Assembly (NCBI RefSeq): GCF_016495865.1
Contig: NZ_CP054706.1
Location: 3,224,001-3,288,000 of the forward strand
DNA length: 64,000 nucleotides
From: Salicibibacter cibi
GTDB lineage: Bacteria; Bacillota; Bacilli; Bacillales; Marinococcaceae
Reading direction: 5' to 3'
In this document: positions 44,980 through 53,693 of the stretch, in pieces
How the letters are laid out: each line of letters opens with the position of its first letter
Numbering within the stretch: position 1 is the first letter of the stretch
Notes under the pieces: model-generated
The model's input: the letters and a program-made list of their open reading frames with translations, nothing else
Databases searched by the model: none
Told to the model about the DNA's origin: nothing
Translations under genes and position numbers: made by a program

Positions 44980-45225
44980 GAGTCAACACTAAAATCAATG
45001 GATGATATTCGTGATTAAATATGGTAACACCACTAGCGAGCGAAGGAAAAACACGTAGACTCCTGTGGGAAAGCGCAGGGCGAAGACCCCGCAGGAAAAA
45101 AGCGAACTTCTTTTTTCCGAGGAGGCTGAGCTCGAGTCCCACGGAAAGCGTAGGGTTTTTCCGTAGCGGTCACTACCAATCATAATTGCCCCTAGTTTGT
45201 CAGCCATAGATTTTGGTGAAGAGCC
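44980..45225 (-). mobile_element. Family B MITE (ISL3-type), copy 2 (246 bp)
   Basis: Same element as at 20011, inverted. The perfect 8 bp target duplication ATCTTTTT lies at 44972-44979 and 45226-45233. It lies immediately upstream of the Spo0E-like gene. Confidence 0.93.
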
Positions 45226-45444
45226 ATCTTTTTTGCGTGTTTTTTCTCTCTATCCCTTAATAATACTTTAAAATAGACAAAATGCAAAGGATAGTTCCAA
45301 TTTCGCCAAACAAAAAATCGGCAACATACTTCGATCGCTTTTCTTTGTCCCTTCTCAGATGTATAATAGAGAATAGATATCACAAATCAAAACACTATTT
45401 ATAAATTCACCCTAGGGCGATTTATCCAGACGAGGAGGACTAAA

Positions 45445-46539
45445 ATGGTTACGCTCACGCAAGATACGGATCTTCAGGCCATCCGCGAAAAAGTACTAAA
45501 TGGGGAACGCCTCACCATTGAGGATGGGTTGACACTATACCATTCTGCCGATTTACTCTCCGTTGCCCAGTTGGCAAATGAAGTCAACGAGCAAAAAAAC
45601 GGAGATAATGTTTATTTTATCGAAAACATGTACATTAATCCAACCAACGTATGCGAGGCTAACTGTTCATTCTGTGGGTTCAAACGCAAGCCCGGCGAAG
45701 AAGGCGCGTACACGATGCACGAAGAGGAAATGCTTCAATACGTCAGTGACCGTTGGAATGACAACATCCGTGAATTCCACATCGTCGGCGGACATAACAC
45801 CGACGTGCCGTTTGATTATTACTTAAACACGATCCGCGCCTTAAAAAAGAACTATCCGAATGCTACCGTCAAAGCATACACCGCAGCTGAAATCGAATTT
45901 TTCGCCCGACATGCCGGCCTCTCCATGCGGGAAGTCCTGGAGCAGTTGATCGATGCCGGACTTGATACCCTACCGGGCGGAGGCGCAGAAATCTTAACCG
46001 AACGCTACCGGGCAAAGATGAGCCCGGAAAAGGCAAGCACCGACGAATGGTTGGAAGCGCACGAAATTGCCCACGATTTGGGATTAAAAACACATGCGAC
46101 CATGCTCTATGGATCCATCGATACGTACGAAGAACGTCTCATTCATATGGACCGCGTCCGCCAGTTGCAGGACCGTACCAACGGATTCATGGTCTTTATT
46201 CCACTGGCCATGCAACCGCGCAAAAAGAAAGCGGGGCTCGAACGACGCACGTCATCGTTTGACGATATGCGCACGATCGCGATCTCGCGGCTTATGCTTG
46301 ATAATTTTCAACATGTTAAAGCGTATTGGATCAATATTGGACCGCAACTGACGCAGATGGCACTCACATTCGGATCCAGCGACATTCACGGCACGCTGAT
46401 TGAAGAACGAATTTCCCATTCGGTCGGCGCCCTAACGTCTCAAGGGATCACGAGAAAAGAACTCATCCACTTAATTAAAGGCGCAAACAAAACGCCTGTA
46501 GAACGAGATACATTCTATAATGTGGTGAAAACGTATTAA
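45445..46539 (+). CDS. mqnE: Aminofutalosine synthase MqnE
   Basis: A 364-residue radical SAM enzyme. The cluster cysteines are in CEANCSFCGF, and the following GEEGAYTMHEEEML is diagnostic of MqnE. LPGGGAEIL and the C-terminal TPVERDTFYN also fit. It converts 3-(1-carboxyvinyloxy)benzoate and SAM to aminofutalosine in the futalosine route to menaquinone. No other mqn gene lies nearby. GAGGAGGACT gives a strong ribosome binding site. A terminator follows. Confidence 0.92.
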   Translation: MVTLTQDTDLQAIREKVLNGERLTIEDGLTLYHSADLLSVAQLANEVNEQKNGDNVYFIENMYINPTNVCEANCSFCGFKRKPGEEGAYTMHEEEMLQYVSDRWNDNIREFHIVGGHNTDVPFDYYLNTIRALKKNYPNATVKAYTAAEIEFFARHAGLSMREVLEQLIDAGLDTLPGGGAEILTERYRAKMSPEKASTDEWLEAHEIAHDLGLKTHATMLYGSIDTYEERLIHMDRVRQLQDRTNGFMVFIPLAMQPRKKKAGLERRTSSFDDMRTIAISRLMLDNFQHVKAYWINIGPQLTQMALTFGSSDIHGTLIEERISHSVGALTSQGITRKELIHLIKGANKTPVERDTFYNVVKTY

Positions 46540-46548
46540 ACACTTTAA

Positions 46549-46580
46549 ACCCTCGGTATTTTTATTATACCGGGGGTTTC
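46549..46580 (+). terminator. Terminator of mqnE
   Basis: ACCCTCGGTAT and ATACCGGGGGT form an 11 bp stem with one mismatch around TTTTATT, followed by a T run. Confidence 0.85.
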
Positions 46581-46611
46581 ATACGAAAATGGCTAAGTTC
46601 GATTTTTAGAT

Positions 46612-46690
46612 CAGTCCTCGATATTGAGTTTTGAGGACTCTCTGTGTTGCACGGGATCCATTTGAGTCCTCAGAATCCAGTGCAAGGCTT
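46612..46690. repeat. Family D hairpin repeat, two units
   Basis: CAGTCCTC at 46612 pairs with GAGGACT (46633-46639) to make a strong stem. A second unit, GAGTCCTCAG, starts at 46664, exactly 52 bp later, and its partner (CCAGTGCAAGG side) is less clear. Confidence 0.68.
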
Positions 46691-46794
46691 GCCTTACTTT
46701 TTTTCGATCCCATAAATTTCGGTGAACCTCTCCACCTAAATCAAAGATTTTGATGGAGCACCCCTTATCTTAAATACGGCACAAACAAAAGCGG

Positions 46795-48186
46795 CTAAGA
46801 CGCCTTCGGCGCCTCTAATCCTTTCGTAAGGCTAGTGAATGAAGACAAGGTCGTATATGTCCTTTTTGCCACTTCAGGTACTTTTGCCTGAAGGGACAAC
46901 CATCTCGTTTCCGACATGGATTTTTGGATGCCTCGAACAAAATATCGTGCACCGATATTATACGAAGCTGATAAATCGGCATGATAGACTTTGCCTGTTG
47001 TAAACGTGGCAAGGTCTTTTTTGTTATTGCGTTCCACTTTTCCGGAACCATCATATGCCAAGGCGCTTGTATTCCGAGCATTCACTCTTGACATACGCAT
47101 ACCAAGATAATGCGCCATCTCCGTTACTTTGTTCTGAATCCCTTTTTTTCGCCAGTAACGAAGTTTGAAGCGAAGTTTCTTCGCACCCCAAAACCCTTTC
47201 GGCGTTTTCATCTTATCCAGATATTCAAAAACAATAACATCGCAATCGTTTTCGCTTGCGAACGTCTCAATGTCATGCGACGTATCAGTCACGATGTGTT
47301 TTTGAAGCCCGTTGATTTTTCTTCAAAAATTAGGCGCAACAATCCAACCCGAGTCCGTTGCGCTTGGCGTAGTTTGTTCGTCAATGTATATAACCGGTCT
47401 TTTTCGTTTGGCTGGTTAATAAACTTACGAGCCAAGACAGTGCCTTTTATATCCATCACTGAACAAACCGCAGAGTTATTGATGCCAAGGTCTACTGCGC
47501 ACACTTTTTGGTCGTTCATTTTGGCTTTATTTAATGTCACTTTTGATTGATAACTAACATTCAGGAAATACTTTTCCGACTTTAACAAGCGTAGGGTTGT
47601 TTTCTTTCCAATTCCAAACGCCACGTTTATATAAGTCCTGTTCTTTGAAGGGGATATCCACCCAGACCCAATCATTGTTATGGAAAATTTTGATTTGAGC
47701 CGTTGTATCTGATGTTCATTTAAACATATTACCTCGATAAAACACCGGGAATTCCTTGCGTTTTAATTGCAACCTCGGAGGGCTCTTTTTGGAATTTTTT
47801 TCCTTCGGCAAGCGCAATTGCTTTCTTTCTTCCCAGTTACATAAATTGGAGCGATAGCTTTTCCCTTTCCCAAACGCCGAAGCAATGGCACTTCTGCGAA
47901 AGTACGAAGGGAACTTATAAAAACGAGCGTTAAATGCCCGGTACTTCGGATGAGGGTTTGATGTTGTCGTATGCATGAGCCGTTCCACCGCAGGAACGAT
48001 GGATTTCGTCGTCATCTCATCTAGATTACCAAATTCCTTGTCTATGACTTCGATAATAAAAGCCAGTGCATCGTTGTAGATATCTAGTGTTGCGTCAAAT
48101 ATACGAGAGTGATTCGTAATCTTGTGCGATAACGTTTTGGCTATGTTCATCATCAAACCCTCCTTCCAAAGGTTTTCCAAGGCCAT
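46795..48186 (-). pseudogene. TnpB (IS605 OrfB) pseudogene
   Basis: About 460 codons of an IS200/IS605-type TnpB in three frames. The N-terminal part (47716-48186) ends at an in-frame TGA after GNMFK. The same frame continues beyond it with DWVWVDIPFKEQDLYKRG, until a one-base shift near 47575. The central part (47289-47675) holds the catalytic Asp in AVDLGINNS. Another shift near 47295 leads to the last part, with the Glu in VFEYLD and the Asp in HADLSASYNIGARY. The zinc-finger cysteines of typical TnpB are not present. No tnpA is adjacent. Confidence 0.88.
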
Positions 48187-48258
48187 CTACTTATAAAGAA
48201 AACATTTGTTTGATTTTATTATACCTTATCCTTTATGCGAAGTCTAATTCTATACTTA

Positions 48259-48534
48259 GGGATTGCTGAACAACTTACATATATTAGTTGGATCCGGGAT
48301 GCCGCTTCCATGGCTTCGCTTTCCGCGTCAAGCCTCCTCGCGCAAAACCGGCGCTGCGGGGTCTTGACGCGTCCGTTTTTCCGCTGGAGTCTCGCCATTG
48401 CAGCACCATCCCTCCGTACGTTTCCAGAAGTGCAAGGGTTTTTTGCTTATAGGATGGATTTCCTTGCATCCAGTTTTGACAACATCAACGGAAAATGCTT
48501 ATGTGCCAATCTTTTTCCGTTATTCAGCAGTCCC
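48259..48534 (-). mobile_element. Family A MITE, copy 4 (276 bp)
   Basis: Terminal repeats GGGATTGCTGAACAAC and its partner at the far end. The 6 bp duplication TACTTA lies at 48253-48258 and 48535-48540. A small internal deletion (about 10 bp) near GCGTCAAGCC distinguishes this copy. Confidence 0.9.
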
Positions 48535-48749
48535 TACTTATCAATGGGATTTTAAAAATAAACAGACCAAGACCTTAGCGCCTAACCCCCACCCACTAAA
48601 TCAAAGATTTTAAAGGGGAATGCGGCGCTAACTTTTCGTTCAAACGTGTATTCAAGCCGCAAACATGTTATGATAAAAAACAGACTGTCTATTCACAAAA
48701 ACTAGCATACACAATGACTATTTTATATAAAAGAAAGGGTCGATCGCTT

Positions 48750-50348
48750 TTGATCAGTTGCGAAAACATCGGTTTACGTTACGGTGACAAAAAGCTTTTT
48801 GAAGAAGTCAACATTCAGTTTAACCCCGGAAACTGCTACGGTTTAATCGGTGCAAACGGTGCCGGAAAATCGACATTCCTTAAAATTCTTTCCGGTGAGA
48901 TTGATGCACAAACAGGAGAAGTTCATATTGGAAAAAACCAACGGTTGGCCGTTTTAAAACAAGACCACTATGCGTATGAAGAATTTGAAGTGCTTGAAAC
49001 GGTAATCATGGGGCATAACCGCCTCTATGAAGTGATGAAAGAAAAAGATGCCATTTATATGAAGCCGGACTTCTCGGATGAAGATGGCATGCGCGCGGCC
49101 GAACTTGAAGGGGAATTCGCAGAAATGAACGGGTATGATGCCGACAATGAAGCAGCCTCCTTACTAAACGGTCTCGGCATTACAACCGACCTGCATAACA
49201 AAAAGATGTCCGAACTCGCCGGTTCCGAAAAAGTGAAAGTATTGCTTGCGCAAGCACTGTTTGGCAACCCCGACATCTTGCTTCTCGATGAACCGACAAA
49301 CGACCTGGACATTAAAGCTATACAGTGGCTGCAAGAGTTTCTGATTAATTTTGAAAACACGGTCATTGTCGTTTCCCACGACCGTCATTTTTTAAATAGT
49401 ATCTGCACGCATATCGCGGACATTGATTACGGCAAAATTGAACTTTTTGTCGGAAATTATGATTTCTGGCATGAATCGAGCCAACTGGCCAAGCAAATGG
49501 CCAAAGAACAAAACAAGAAAAAAGAAGAAAAAGTGAAAGAGCTAAAAGCCTTTATCGAGCGGTTCAGTGCGAACAAGTCCAAATCGAAACAGGCAACATC
49601 AAGAAAGAAAACATTGGAAAAAATCGATCTTGATGACATTAAACCCTCTTCCCGCCGCACGCCGTATATCCATTTTAAACCGGATCGGGAGATAGGAAAT
49701 GATCTGCTTACCGTCGAAGGACTTTCAAAAACCATCGATGGGAATAAAGTGTTGGATAACGTCAGCTTCAGGCTTGAGCCCGGAGAAAAAGTCGCGTTTG
49801 TCGGCGAGCGGGAAGTGGCAAAAACAACGTTATTCCAAATTCTTGCCGGAGAACTTGAACCGGATGAGGGCTATTATAAATGGGGCGTTACGACAAGCCA
49901 GTCGTATTTTCCAAAAGACAATTCCACGTATTTTGAAGGAGCAAGCAAAAACCTTGTTGATTGGCTCCGCCAATATTCCGATGATGAAGATGAAACGTAT
50001 GTTCGCAGTTTCTTAGGGCGAATGTTATTCAGCGGGGAAGAAGCATTGAAAAAACCTTCTGTCCTCTCCGGGGGCGAAAAGGTTCGCTGCATGCTTTCAA
50101 AACTGATGCTTAGTGGCGCAAACGTGTTAATTTTGGATGAACCGACCAACCATTTGGACCTGGAATCCATTACCGCGCTCAACAATGCGCTGATTGATTT
50201 TGACGGTTCCGTCCTCTTCTCCTCCCATGACCATCAGTTTATTCAAACGATCGCCAATCGCATCATCGAGTTCACACCTGAGAAAGTCATTGACAAAAAG
50301 CAAACGTATGAAGACTATTTGGCTGATATGAATTTAATCAACCAATAA
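48750..50348 (+). CDS. ABC-F family ATP-binding protein (YkpA/YbiT-like)
   Basis: A soluble tandem ATPase of the ABC-F type that acts on ribosomes rather than in transport. The first domain has Walker A GANGAGKST, and the second has a variant, GEREVAKTT, where Ala replaces the usual second Gly. Both Walker B segments end in LDEPTN. The P-site linker is charged (EEKVKELKAFIERFSANKSK). The probable start is the TTG at 48750, giving LISCENIGLRYGDKKLF as in relatives. About 532 residues. A strong terminator follows. Confidence 0.9.
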   Translation: MISCENIGLRYGDKKLFEEVNIQFNPGNCYGLIGANGAGKSTFLKILSGEIDAQTGEVHIGKNQRLAVLKQDHYAYEEFEVLETVIMGHNRLYEVMKEKDAIYMKPDFSDEDGMRAAELEGEFAEMNGYDADNEAASLLNGLGITTDLHNKKMSELAGSEKVKVLLAQALFGNPDILLLDEPTNDLDIKAIQWLQEFLINFENTVIVVSHDRHFLNSICTHIADIDYGKIELFVGNYDFWHESSQLAKQMAKEQNKKKEEKVKELKAFIERFSANKSKSKQATSRKKTLEKIDLDDIKPSSRRTPYIHFKPDREIGNDLLTVEGLSKTIDGNKVLDNVSFRLEPGEKVAFVGEREVAKTTLFQILAGELEPDEGYYKWGVTTSQSYFPKDNSTYFEGASKNLVDWLRQYSDDEDETYVRSFLGRMLFSGEEALKKPSVLSGGEKVRCMLSKLMLSGANVLILDEPTNHLDLESITALNNALIDFDGSVLFSSHDHQFIQTIANRIIEFTPEKVIDKKQTYEDYLADMNLINQ

Positions 50349-50351
50349 AGA

Positions 50352-50386
50352 AAAACCCGGCGGCGCTTGAAAGCCCCGGGTTTTTT
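50352..50386 (+). terminator. Terminator of the ABC-F gene
   Basis: AACCCGGCGGC and GCCCCGGGTT pair with a small bulge, and a run of six T follows. Confidence 0.87.
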
Positions 50387-50444
50387 GGATAAAAACCCTT
50401 AAACAATGGCATCCTAAAAGAAAAACCGTTTGTGAGGGTTCGAT

Positions 50445-50993
50445 ATGAAAATAAGAACCTGCCTCAGTCTGCTTGTTCTAGTCACAGCGCTCGCGCTGCC
50501 AACATTTATTCATGCCGCCCAGGGCGAAAAAACGCCGGTCCAAAAACCGAAACCGTTTGTTGAAGAGACATTTGCGGGAGATGAACATGACCTTACTCTT
50601 TCGGTTAAGGCTGTCCAAGAATGGACGCATCAATTTCTGGAAGTAGAGGAAGGAGATATGGATAATGAAACCGGCGCCCACATGGTCGAGGAACTGCAAG
50701 ATTATTTTACCGAAGACATGGCTTTAAAGATTTACAACCAGTTTCATCGCCCGCATTTAGCTGAGTATAATGACGTAGATGATTATGTCGAGGTCGATTC
50801 ATTGGTGCATCGGGATGTCGAGCACGTAGAGATTGTCCATCGAGACGGCCAAAAAATCGTGAATATGAAAACATCATCGGTTGAAGACGGTGCCGGAAAC
50901 CGGGCTCACTTCAAAGAATCGTTAACCTTTTCGTTTGATAAAGAGCATAAAACCTATGTCCTGGCAGAGATGGAGGCTGAGCAAGTATCTTGA
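50445..50993 (+). CDS. Secreted acidic protein of unknown function
   Basis: A 182-residue exported protein with a clear signal peptide (residues 1-24, cleavage after FIHAA). The mature part is acidic and holds a mixed alpha/beta domain with no motif I recognise (DVDDYVEVDSLVHRDVEHVE, then a strand-rich end). It may belong to the family of small exported Bacillaceae proteins such as DUF3993, but this is not certain. It is monocistronic, behind the ABC-F terminator. Confidence 0.7.
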   Translation: MKIRTCLSLLVLVTALALPTFIHAAQGEKTPVQKPKPFVEETFAGDEHDLTLSVKAVQEWTHQFLEVEEGDMDNETGAHMVEELQDYFTEDMALKIYNQFHRPHLAEYNDVDDYVEVDSLVHRDVEHVEIVHRDGQKIVNMKTSSVEDGAGNRAHFKESLTFSFDKEHKTYVLAEMEAEQVS

Positions 50994-51077
50994 TGAAGGG
51001 GGAAGCTTTTCCAATCGATAAGCTTCCCTCCTTGATGTAATTAACTCTCAAAACTAAAGTCAGAATAAAAAATATAT

Positions 51078-51278
51078 TTGACGGTGAATAAATATGTTCT
51101 CCATGAAAAATTTGAGTATTGGAAGGGCATTGCCGAGTACGATCTAGGAATCGCTGCCATGTCATTGTCACTGGCATTTGAACCGATATTGAAACTGACT
51201 GCGAACAACGTGAGCGGCGCATCAATTAAAATACACAAACAAGAGAACAATAACTTTTTGAAAAGTTACATTCGCTAG
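51078..51278 (+). CDS. HEPN-domain fragment
   Basis: A 66-residue frame. Its start (HEKFEYWKGIAEYDLGIAAM) has the typical first helix of a HEPN protein (W..LAEYDL.TA). The downstream part has no HEPN continuation, so the Rx4-6H catalytic region is missing. A nucleotidyltransferase remnant (MNT) lies at 52130 in the same direction, and the two are the usual partners in HEPN/MNT toxin-antitoxin modules. It is probably broken. Confidence 0.5.
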   Translation: MTVNKYVLHEKFEYWKGIAEYDLGIAAMSLSLAFEPILKLTANNVSGASIKIHKQENNNFLKSYIR

Positions 51279-51871
51279 TCCAAACCGATCTCCGTTTGAG
51301 GGATTACTTTGTTTCTCTTTTTCCTCAAGTTACGTTCATACTATATTAAACGTGTTTATTATCCAAATTTAACCAATCGAATGGCTTAATCAACCATGTC
51401 GCTTCGTGACACCCCATTTTGAAGGGGAAATGATGATACATTTGCGGGCTAATTTTGCGTTCCGCAACCATTTTGAGTCCAAAACCCGTGCCTGAGGACT
51501 CATCTGGCTTCCGATCATCGTTTTGAGTCCCCAGATGTCGCTTCTGAAGACTCCACTGGCCCCCGATCAACATTTTGAGTCCCCAGAACTCGTTTCTGAA
51601 GACTCATCTGGCTTCTGAACACCGTTTTGCGTCCGCAGATGTCGCTTCTGAAGACTCACCTGGCTTCCGATCATCGTTTTGAGTCCCCAGATGTCGCTTC
51701 TGAAGACTCCACTGGCCCCCGATCAACATTTTGAGTCCCCAGAACTCGTTTCTGAGGGCTTATCTGATACTAAACTATACTATATTAATGAACGTTACCC
51801 ATCATACAAAGAAGAGCTGTCTATCTCCATAACAAAAAAGAGTACCATGAGATTTTAAATAAAACAAAGGA
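51279..51871. other. Non-coding spacer with the family D array
   Basis: Between the HEPN and MNT remnants lie a stretch without a gene, the six-unit hairpin array at 51475-51784 and about 90 bp of unrecognised AT-rich DNA, up to the MITE at 51872. Confidence 0.6.
51475..51784. repeat. Family D hairpin array, six units of 50-52 bp
   Basis: GAGTCC-type unit starts lie at 51475, 51525, 51577, 51629 (GCGTCC), 51681 and 51733. Each unit has GAGTCCCCAGA followed by TTCTGAAGACTC, an imperfect hairpin with a 6-8 base loop, then a linker ending in TTTT. Units 2 and 5, units 3 and 6, and the linkers of 1 and 4 match best, so there is a higher-order period of 156 bp. Confidence 0.88.
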
Positions 51872-52114
51872 GGGTCAACACTAAAATCAATGGTTGATAT
51901 TCGTGATTAAATATGGTAACACCACTAGCGAGCGAAGGAAAAACACGTAGACTCCTGTGGGAAAGCGCAGGGCGAAGACCCCGCAGGAAAAAAGCGAACT
52001 TCTTTTTTTCCGAGGAGGCTGAGCTCGGGGCCCACGGAAAGCGTAGGGTTTTTCCGTAGCGGTCACAACCATAATTGCCCCTAGTTTGTCAGCCTTAGAT
52101 TTTGGTGAAGAGCC
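51872..52114 (-). mobile_element. Family B MITE (ISL3-type), copy 3 (243 bp)
   Basis: Same ends as the copies at 20011 and 44980. The perfect 8 bp duplication ACAAAGGA lies at 51864-51871 and 52115-52122. It lies between the hairpin array and the nucleotidyltransferase remnant. Confidence 0.93.
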
Positions 52115-52129
52115 ACAAAGGAGACAACA

Positions 52130-52453
52130 AAATGGGTTGAAATCCCTGGAAGTATCAAAATAGCAGCCCGGAAATATATCCACGATTTATAACAAGAGAT
52201 CCCGGTAGAGAAAACCATATTATTTGGCTCATACTCAAAAGGAACTTTTTAGCCAGACAGCGATGTCGATCTTGCTTTTTTCTCGAACTACTTTGATGGA
52301 ATGGGAAAGGCTGATGGGATATACTTTTTGCTTCAGCGTGTAGAACATGACGAAATTGACATCGAACCGCACCCCTTCACCATTCATGACTACTACGAGC
52401 AAGACGGGATCGTAGAAACAATCGTTAGAAACGGGATCGAAATTACAGCGTGA
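52130..52453 (+). pseudogene. MNT nucleotidyltransferase (antitoxin) remnant
   Basis: The frame ending in TGA at 52451 encodes VEIPGSIKIAARKYIHDL, a stop (TAA 52190), then VEKTILFGSYSKGTF, a stop (TAG), and PDSDVDLAFFS. GSYSKG...DSDVDL is the minimal nucleotidyltransferase signature. Two in-frame stops and the lack of a start make it non-functional. With the HEPN fragment at 51078 it represents a decayed HEPN/MNT module. Confidence 0.85.
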
Positions 52454-52495
52454 GCCTGCTACGCGCTATTAATTATCCTAACGTGACGGAGAAAC

Positions 52496-53650
52496 TCAAT
52501 CCTCCGTCACAGATTCCGTAATAATGACGTTCCGCTCGCCCATCGCTTCGATGTAGCTGTCCCCGGGTACGATTTGCTCAGGGGGACAGACGCCTCGTTT
52601 ATGAATTTCTCCGGACGCTATCATTTGCGCGACTACGGAAATGGTGTTGGCCGTAGCCCTTGCCATCGCTGTCACCTCATGCTCGCGGTCTTTCATGGTT
52701 ATCATCTCATACGTATACGCCGATGATTTTCCCTCGCGAATCCCTTCGACAATGACACGCAAAAGAACGGCATCATCTTTATCTTTTAAGTCAACGATGG
52801 GTTCAAGCGTTTTTAGCAACACTTCCCGAGGGTTGATGCGTTGTCCATTCACATCGATGGAATAATTCTTGTCCGTTAAATTCAAATCCACGAGCAGTTT
52901 GAACTTTTCAGCATGACCCGGATAGCGGATAGTTTTATATTCCAACGTATTCAAGCTCGGAAACGAGCGGCTCAACGTCGATGTTCCTCCGGACGTATGA
53001 AACGCTTCCAATGGACCGAAACGATCAAAATATATCTTTTCAATTTCAGATAGGGAAGGGATGCAATCCTTGCTTCCATTGCGAATAATCGAAGCAGGAT
53101 CCGTGTAATGATCAAGTAACCCCTCCATGGAAAACACATGGTTATATTCCAAAGGAGGTTCCGGCCGCATAGGAATGCCGCCCACATATAACTGCACCGA
53201 CTGTGCACGGTCGAGTTTCCCGATCCCGTGTCCCGATAAAATATTGATCATGCCGGGGGCTACTCCGAGATCGGGAATAATCGTCACACCTTTTCGTTTG
53301 GCATCATTATCTTTTTTTAGCACTCGGTCCGTCACATTCCCGATGTGTCCGCCCAAGTCCACACAATGGACGCCGGCTTCAATGGCCGCTCCGGCGACGA
53401 TTTCATTAAAAGAGTAGAAGAGGGCATTAATCATCACATCATAGTCGGCAATGAAAGCTGATAATTCAGTAGGGTCGCTTGCATCCACACGGTACCCTTT
53501 TAAAGCCGGGGCATTAAGTTGTTTACATATGAATTCCGCGCGATTGAGATCAATATCGGCAAGAGCTACTTTTTCAACACCGGAACTGTTTACAAGATCC
53601 CTCGCCGCTTCTTTTCCCATTAAACCGGCACCTAGAACAACTATTTTCAA
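52496..53650 (-). CDS. Saccharopine dehydrogenase-family oxidoreductase
   Basis: A 384-residue protein with an N-terminal Rossmann domain ([20 protein letters not shown]) and the C-terminal catalytic domain of the saccharopine dehydrogenase / lysine 6-dehydrogenase family. TTG at 53650 is the start, with AAGGAGGGA upstream; the longer frame to 53755 is not expected in relatives. It is the third gene of a minus-strand operon after a DUF3870 gene and a TPP enzyme (gaps 4 and 43 bp). The substrate could be an amino acid or imine intermediate; not proven. Confidence 0.87.
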   Translation of the reverse strand: MKIVVLGAGLMGKEAARDLVNSSGVEKVALADIDLNRAEFICKQLNAPALKGYRVDASDPTELSAFIADYDVMINALFYSFNEIVAGAAIEAGVHCVDLGGHIGNVTDRVLKKDNDAKRKGVTIIPDLGVAPGMINILSGHGIGKLDRAQSVQLYVGGIPMRPEPPLEYNHVFSMEGLLDHYTDPASIIRNGSKDCIPSLSEIEKIYFDRFGPLEAFHTSGGTSTLSRSFPSLNTLEYKTIRYPGHAEKFKLLVDLNLTDKNYSIDVNGQRINPREVLLKTLEPIVDLKDKDDAVLLRVIVEGIREGKSSAYTYEMITMKDREHEVTAMARATANTISVVAQMIASGEIHKRGVCPPEQIVPGDSYIEAMGERNVIITESVTED

Positions 53651-53693
53651 TTGATGGTCCCTCCTTCCGTTGCCAGTTACCAACACTTCCATT

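Noticed and set aside
44771..45142. 123-codon frame covering the Spo0E-like gene and the MITE
   Set aside because: The N-terminal 64 codons are MITE sequence. The real gene starts at the ATG at 44950 after its own ribosome binding site.
51475..51784. CRISPR array
   Set aside because: The segments between stems are repeated too, units are imperfect hairpins, and no cas genes are near.
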